NCBI GenBank assembly: GCA_023451735.1
Contig: JAEXYH010000069.1
Span: 1 to 64,000, forward strand
Direction of reading: 5' to 3'
Source of the DNA: Pseudomonadota bacterium
GTDB taxonomy: Bacteria; Pseudomonadota; Alphaproteobacteria; Rhizobiales; Rhizobiaceae
Length of the DNA: 64,000 bases
Shown here: positions 59,851 to 64,000 of the stretch, piece by piece
Numbering within the stretch: the first letter of the stretch is position 1
Layout of the letters: each line of letters opens with the position of its first letter
Notes under the pieces: model-generated
What the model was told of the DNA's origin: nothing
The model's input: the letters and a program-made list of their open reading frames with translations, nothing else
Databases searched by the model: none
Position numbers and translations under genes: made by a program

Positions 59851-60003
59851 TTAGCGAGGAATGGATGCCGTCGCGCATGGATCGACGCCGTAAGCCGGTG
59901 CGCAACCCTCCTTGCCGCTTGCGGCGGTCTGGGGTGCCATGAAAGAACCCGCGAGAATGACAAGTGCCGCGCATGCAAAGAAAAGGGCGATAGGCTTGCC
60001 CAT
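59851..60003 (-). CDS. Small secreted 50-residue peptide
   Basis: The short gene encodes MGKPIALFFACAALVILAGS, a signal peptide, followed by a roughly 25-residue mature part with two Cys (KEGCAPAYGV and DPCATA). AAAGG precedes the ATG, and a strong terminator follows. It is probably a small secreted or membrane-anchored peptide with one disulfide. The family is not recognised. Confidence 0.65.
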   Translation of the reverse strand: MGKPIALFFACAALVILAGSFMAPQTAASGKEGCAPAYGVDPCATASIPR

Positions 60004-60244
60004 GAAAGACGCCTTTCAAATAGGTGATTTGCAGTGAACTAATTTCGTGCGACCGATTTATTGGTCACCGCTTGTGAATTCAATAACGGTTTTTGCTAAA
60101 CCTGCGGTTAACGCACAGTCATCGGCGTGTGAGGACTTTATGTCACATCGACGGGCGCCAAGCTGCATAAATCCAAGGCTTTAGGAGTGCCTGCCCAGCG
60201 GGCGGGCACAAAAAGCAAGTCTGGAAAAATGATAAAAGATAAGC

Positions 60245-61225
60245 TCAGGCGGCTTTGCCGCTGCCGGTGAACTGACCTTGCGGACGGAAATGGACGAGGT
60301 AGGACGCAAGGATAGAGCCGGGAACCACCGGGCGGATGCCGAGTCCGCAGAGCGTCCGCCCGTCCTTGATAGCGCTCTCGGAAACCACGTTGTCGCTCTT
60401 CAGAAGCTCCACCTGATCAGCGGTTAACGGCGGCTTCACGAACGGAATGAGCGACGCGATGCTGCCGATCATCGAAGCAACACCGAAAGGCAGAGAAATC
60501 AATGCGCGGTCACGACGGGTCACGCGCAGAACGGTCTCAAGACAGTCACGGAAAGTCATGACTTCAGCGCCGCCAAGTTCATAGATCGTTCCGGGCTGCA
60601 GCGTGCCATCGACCGAGCGGCTGACCACTTCGGCAACGTCTTCGACATAGACGGGTTGCAATCTCGTTTTGCCGCCACCGATAAGCGGCAGGGCCGGAAG
60701 CTGGCGGGCCATCGCGGCGAACTTGTTGAAGAAGCCGTCTTCGGGTCCGAAAACGATCGACGGCCGCAGGATCACCGCATCGGGGATCAGCGACAGGATG
60801 CTTGCTTCCGCGCGGCCCTTGCTGCGGGCATAGGACGAACCGGAATTGACGTCGGCACCGATCGCCGAAATATGGGTGAATTTCGCACCGGCCTTGGCTG
60901 CGGATTCGGCAACCGCGCGGGCACCGGCGTCCTGAATGGCGTCAAACGTGTTGCGGCCGCTTTCGAACAGAATGCCGACGCAGTTGATGACATGAGTTGC
61001 CCCCTCGACGGCGCGGTCGATGGACTGACGGTAGCGGAGATTGGCCTGAACCAACGAAATCTGGCCGACATAACCGGAGGGCAGCAGGAAGCCGGCGAGA
61101 TCCGGCCGGCGCACTGCGACGCGGACACGATACCCCCGCTTTACCAGCGTGCGGACTACATGGCGACCTACGAAACCTGATCCTCCGAAAACGGTAACAA
61201 GCGGCGGAAGATTGTTCACGGTCAT
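60245..61225 (-). CDS. NDUFA9-like NAD(P)-binding protein
   Basis: The 326-residue extended-SDR-like protein starts MTVNNLPPLVTVFGGSGFVGRHVV, with GGSGFVG as the NAD-binding loop and FTHISAIGAD and SYARSKGRAE as the Ser/Tyr/Lys region. In alphaproteobacteria such proteins are named after the complex I accessory subunit NDUFA9. Its role may be NAD(P)H binding in respiratory chain assembly. ATG at 61225 is preferred over one 30 bases upstream. Confidence 0.9.
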   Translation of the reverse strand: MTVNNLPPLVTVFGGSGFVGRHVVRTLVKRGYRVRVAVRRPDLAGFLLPSGYVGQISLVQANLRYRQSIDRAVEGATHVINCVGILFESGRNTFDAIQDAGARAVAESAAKAGAKFTHISAIGADVNSGSSYARSKGRAEASILSLIPDAVILRPSIVFGPEDGFFNKFAAMARQLPALPLIGGGKTRLQPVYVEDVAEVVSRSVDGTLQPGTIYELGGAEVMTFRDCLETVLRVTRRDRALISLPFGVASMIGSIASLIPFVKPPLTADQVELLKSDNVVSESAIKDGRTLCGLGIRPVVPGSILASYLVHFRPQGQFTGSGKAA

Positions 61226-61329
61226 GGTCTGCCCCGAAAGCTGTCTCTTACTCATTGGTCTTTAGCTTAAACCTCAACGCGGTGGAAGAGACTTGCGCGC
61301 CTCAGATGTCGCAAGCCTCCCGAGGGAAC

Positions 61330-61617
61330 TCAGATCCCCTGAACGACCACCATTTCGCCATCGGCGACTTCCTGCCGGATTTTTGCGGCGATCTGGTATT
61401 CCGGCGAGTTGTAGCAGTCGATGGCTGCCTGCATCGACGGAAACTCGATCACGACATTGCGATGGCGTGACGAGCCTTCGAGTTCTTCCGCTGCGCCACC
61501 GCGCGCCAGAAAATGGGCGCCATATTTCTCGAATGCTGGCTTTGCGGCTGCTACATAATCCTTGTAGCGCTCGGTATCGTGCACATCCATGCGTGCAATC
61601 CAGTATCCCTTGGTCAT
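61330..61617 (-). CDS. DUF1330 domain protein
   Basis: The 95-residue protein has the DUF1330 ferredoxin-like pattern: GYWIARMDVHDTERYKDYV, then LARGGAAEELEG, RNVVIEFPSMQAAIDCYNSPEYQ. GGAGG precedes the ATG at 61617. It is divergent from the beta-helix protein. Function unknown; related dimeric alpha/beta barrels are often small-molecule binders or isomerases. Confidence 0.9.
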   Translation of the reverse strand: MTKGYWIARMDVHDTERYKDYVAAAKPAFEKYGAHFLARGGAAEELEGSSRHRNVVIEFPSMQAAIDCYNSPEYQIAAKIRQEVADGEMVVVQGI

Positions 61618-61679
61618 CAAATATCCTCCTCTCCCGTTTAGTCTTATCCGAAATCGGGCGAATCAGGAGGCAAGTCAAT

Positions 61680-62738
61680 ATGGCGCGATACGCATTCCCC
61701 CTCGTTGCGGCAGTAATTGTGGTGGCCGGCTTGCCGATCCTTTCCGTCTCGTCCGAAGCTCGGGCCGATGCCTGCCCGGCGAGCGTCATGGATGCGTTAC
61801 GCGCGCCGGCCAAGAAGGACGCGAAACCGGTTGATATTCGCTGTGATGTCACCTTGAACAAGGGAGACAGGATTACCCAGCGTATTTCCTTCTCGGGCAG
61901 CGGTGCATCCGGCGTGGTTTTCGATTGCCAGGGTGCGATGATCGACGGCAGCGGAACGAAGGCACGGACGGTGCTGATCCAGTCTCGCAAGGGTAGTGAT
62001 GGCAAGTGGGACGTGCCGAGCGACATCACCATCCGCAATTGCCAGATCAAGGGCGATTTGCGCATCCAGGGGCTGGGCAATAACGGGCAGGCCAAGGACG
62101 TTAAGGCATCCTCGAACCGGGACGGCCATACAAAACGCGCGCAGGCCGCGGCGCCGACCGGCATCCTGCTCGACAATCTTGCATTTTCCGGCAGCGTCGG
62201 GGTGCCGCTCTATCTCGCGCCGGGCGTCACCAGGGTCACGCTGCAGAATTCCCGCTTTACCGGCAAGGCAAGTTCGACAGTCGTTTATCTCGACGCGGAA
62301 TCGGCTGGAAATGTCATCACCGGCAATACGTTTTCCGCCCGTCCCGAATGGCGGGAGGTTATCGCGGTCGATGGCTCGGCGAACAACCGGATCGAGAACA
62401 ACACTTTCGTCAATCCGATCAGCGGCGGGATCTATCTCTACCGCAATTGCGGCGAGGGCGGCACGTTCCGCCATCAGTCACCGCAGGGAAATCTCATCCG
62501 TGGCAATACATTCCAGTATCAGATGCCGGTTGCGCGCCCGGCGGTGTGGATCGGCAGCCGGCAAGGGCTCAGCATGTTCAACAGCTATTGCCTCGTCCAG
62601 CCCAAGATGCTGCTTGGCGGCCTTGATCATAACGACGGCGCCAATAACAACACCGTCACCGATAACCGTCTTCCGGGTGGAAACCCGAACCTCATTGTCG
62701 ATGAAGGCGGCCGTAACCGGGTCGCCAACAATCGCTAG
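61680..62738 (+). CDS. Secreted parallel beta-helix protein (NosD-like repeats)
   Basis: The 352-residue protein has a signal peptide (about 1-29) and many right-handed beta-helix turns such as VFDCQGAMIDGSG, VTRVTLQNSRFTG, GNVITGNTFS and NNRIENNTFVN. Such folds act as carbohydrate-processing enzymes or metal chaperones; NosD itself works in copper delivery. GGAGG precedes the ATG at 61680. No nos genes are nearby, so the role is unknown. Confidence 0.85.
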   Translation: MARYAFPLVAAVIVVAGLPILSVSSEARADACPASVMDALRAPAKKDAKPVDIRCDVTLNKGDRITQRISFSGSGASGVVFDCQGAMIDGSGTKARTVLIQSRKGSDGKWDVPSDITIRNCQIKGDLRIQGLGNNGQAKDVKASSNRDGHTKRAQAAAPTGILLDNLAFSGSVGVPLYLAPGVTRVTLQNSRFTGKASSTVVYLDAESAGNVITGNTFSARPEWREVIAVDGSANNRIENNTFVNPISGGIYLYRNCGEGGTFRHQSPQGNLIRGNTFQYQMPVARPAVWIGSRQGLSMFNSYCLVQPKMLLGGLDHNDGANNNTVTDNRLPGGNPNLIVDEGGRNRVANNR

Positions 62739-62756
62739 TCTCGCCTTTCGGCCCTG

Positions 62757-63467
62757 TCACGAGTCGTTGGCGGGCCAGAGAGCCTCGCGCATTTCGGCAA
62801 GGATTGCCTCTGCGGACGCTTTCGGATCGTCAGCCTTGACGATCGGGCGGCCGACCACGAGATGCGTCGAGCCCGCTTTCAGGGCATCGAATGGCGTCAC
62901 GACACGCTTCTGGTCGCCGGCATCGGCACCTTTCGGGCGGATACCGGGGGTGACGATCGCCATATCGGCGCCGAGGATTTCTCGCACTGCGGCGGATTCT
63001 TCTGCGGAGCAGACGATGCCGCCCATGCCGGCGTCGCGTGCCTGCGCGGCGCGCGTGCGAACCAGCTGTTCCGGCGTCTGGGCGTATCCGGCCTCGGTTA
63101 CGTCGGCTGCATCCATCGAAGTCAGGACGGTGACGCCGAGCAGGCAGAGGTCCGATCCCCTGGCCGCTTCGACGGCGGCCCGCATTGCTTTCGGGTAGGC
63201 ATGCAGCGTCAGCATGGTCATACCCATCCTGGCGATGTTCTCGACGCCCTTCGCCACCGTGTTGTCGATGTCGAGCAGCTTCATGTCGAGAAAGATTTTC
63301 TTCCCATCCTTGGCGAGGTCGCGGGCAAATTCCAGCCCGCCGGCAAACACCAGCTGGTAGCCGATCTTGTAGAAGGAGGCGGTGTCGCCGAGCGTGGCGA
63401 CCATTTTTTCGGCCTCGGAAATGGTCGGGATATCAAGGCCCACGATCAGTCGGTCACGCGCTTGCAT
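62757..63467 (-). CDS. pyrF: Orotidine 5'-phosphate decarboxylase
   Basis: The 236-residue protein has the catalytic DMKLLDIDNTV motif with Asp61, Lys63 and Asp66, and the phosphate-binding GRPIVKADDP. It makes UMP from OMP in the last step of pyrimidine synthesis. The ATG at 63467 is preceded by GGGGAAT. It lies five bases downstream of the histidine phosphatase, with which it is co-transcribed. Confidence 0.97.
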   Translation of the reverse strand: MQARDRLIVGLDIPTISEAEKMVATLGDTASFYKIGYQLVFAGGLEFARDLAKDGKKIFLDMKLLDIDNTVAKGVENIARMGMTMLTLHAYPKAMRAAVEAARGSDLCLLGVTVLTSMDAADVTEAGYAQTPEQLVRTRAAQARDAGMGGIVCSAEESAAVREILGADMAIVTPGIRPKGADAGDQKRVVTPFDALKAGSTHLVVGRPIVKADDPKASAEAILAEMREALWPANDS

Positions 63468-63472
63468 GTTCT

Positions 63473-64000
63473 TTATTCCCCTTGCCATGTTTCCATCGGG
63501 GTCCAGTCGCACGAGACGGTGCGATCCGCAAGGGAGAAGCAGAAGAGATTTCCGCCGCCGCCCGGTTGATCATGGCTTCTGGAGATCGGAACGTTCTGGA
63601 GATGGCATTTCAACAAAGTACCGACACCCCCATGTCCGACAAAAGCGATCGGCATATCGGGATTGTGATCGGAAAGAATGCGGTCAACGGCCGAAACGAT
63701 ACGGGCCTGTGCGTCAACGGCTCTTTCCCAGCCTTTAAAACTCTCCGTCGGATTGGCGAAGAACCAGTCTGCTGCCGCTTCAAATTCCGTCGGGGCAAGG
63801 AAGCCGGTGGCCGATCGATCGTTTTCATGCGTGTCGGGGGCGAGCATGATCGCAACGTCGGAAGACGCGGCCAGGATTTCTGCTGTCTCGATTGCCTTGG
63901 TTTCGTCGCTCGAAATGATCCGGCCGAGCTTTTGCACCCAGGGCAGAAGCGCAGCCTTTTCCGCGCGCTGCCGGCCGACATCCGACAGCCCCCAGCGTGG
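63473..64000 (-). CDS. Histidine phosphatase-family protein, 5' end outside the window
   Basis: The visible part ends at 63473 and continues open to the window edge. It reads RWGLSDVGRQRAEKAALLPW at its start and contains SSDETKAIETAEILA (the second conserved region) and VGHGGVGTLLKC (the catalytic His of the second half). The first RHG motif would lie outside the window. Five bases separate it from pyrF. The reaction is unknown. Confidence 0.85.
   Translation of the reverse strand, partial: PRWGLSDVGRQRAEKAALLPWVQKLGRIISSDETKAIETAEILAASSDVAIMLAPDTHENDRSATGFLAPTEFEAAADWFFANPTESFKGWERAVDAQARIVSAVDRILSDHNPDMPIAFVGHGGVGTLLKCHLQNVPISRSHDQPGGGGNLFCFSLADRTVSCDWTPMETWQGE

Noticed and set aside
59721..59942. 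73-codon plus-strand frame
   Set aside because: It overlaps the terminator and the small secreted peptide gene, which has better support.
60187..60210. GC-rich hairpin as a terminator after the NDUFA9-like gene
   Set aside because: It lies upstream of that gene rather than after it, and no T-tract follows on either strand in the needed direction.

Overview
The window looks like a chromosomal segment of an alphaproteobacterium of the family Rhizobiaceae (Rhizobium / Neorhizobium / Agrobacterium type). The evidence is the high GC content, the infC-rpmI-rplT ... pheS-pheT order, an infC gene that begins with ATT, an MbfA-type ferritin/VIT1 gene behind an Irr-like iron box, a GTTC-N7-GTTC motif of the alphaproteobacterial LexA type, a BTLCP cysteine peptidase, and a dispersed palindromic repeat of a kind familiar from rhizobial intergenic regions. 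No rRNA, tRNA, CRISPR array, prophage or insertion sequence was seen. Nearly all genes look vertically inherited; one AT-richer patch near 45.6-46.15 kb stands out.

Layout. 0-12.9 kb: an amino-acid-type FAD oxidoreductase, a hypothetical protein, lepA, then several transporter/regulator units: MFS with XRE-cupin regulator, monooxygenase with ArsR regulator, TetR with MFS, and a lone OFA-like MFS. 12.9-19.9 kb: a small charged protein, rpsU with a TTG start, two tandem Tat-exported TRAP binding proteins, mbfA, an orphan HisKA_2 sensor kinase, and a BTLCP peptidase. 20-26.9 kb: the translation block infC, rpmI, rplT, a kinase-like gene, pheS and pheT. 26.9-33.2 kb: tautomerase with MarR regulator, an M15-like protein, an NTF2-like protein, three aldo/keto reductases and a Gfo/Idh/MocA oxidoreductase.

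33.2-36.9 kb holds a GT2 glycosyltransferase overlapping a GtrA flippase and, divergently, a large membrane protein with STT3/GT-C-like motifs; this resembles a three-component glycosylation system. 37-46 kb: xseA, a ParA-like ATPase with a basic tail, a cyclase with altered metal ligands, an M29 aminopeptidase, YbaK and YffB homologues, a 2H phosphoesterase, ogt and a VTT-like membrane protein. 46-49.4 kb: a thioesterase, an MTA/SAH nucleosidase, guaA and tspO. 49.4-54.5 kb is one operon of imelysin, di-heme oxidoreductase, second imelysin and DUF1513 protein, probably iron-linked. 54.6-64 kb: rsmB, rlpA-like, an SDR epimerase, queG, GST, a 50-residue secreted peptide, an NDUFA9-like protein, DUF1330, a secreted beta-helix protein, pyrF and a histidine phosphatase cut by the window end.

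The most notable material is regulatory and architectural: paired operators in several regulator/target units, iron-type palindromes at mbfA and the imelysin operon, a LexA-like box before xseA, a terminator in the rpsU leader, the GT2-GtrA-STT3-like cassette, and proteins that have lost canonical active-site residues (second imelysin, cyclase, kinase-like protein). I found no wholly new system that the sequence alone could prove; the glycosylation cassette and the imelysin operon are the best candidates.
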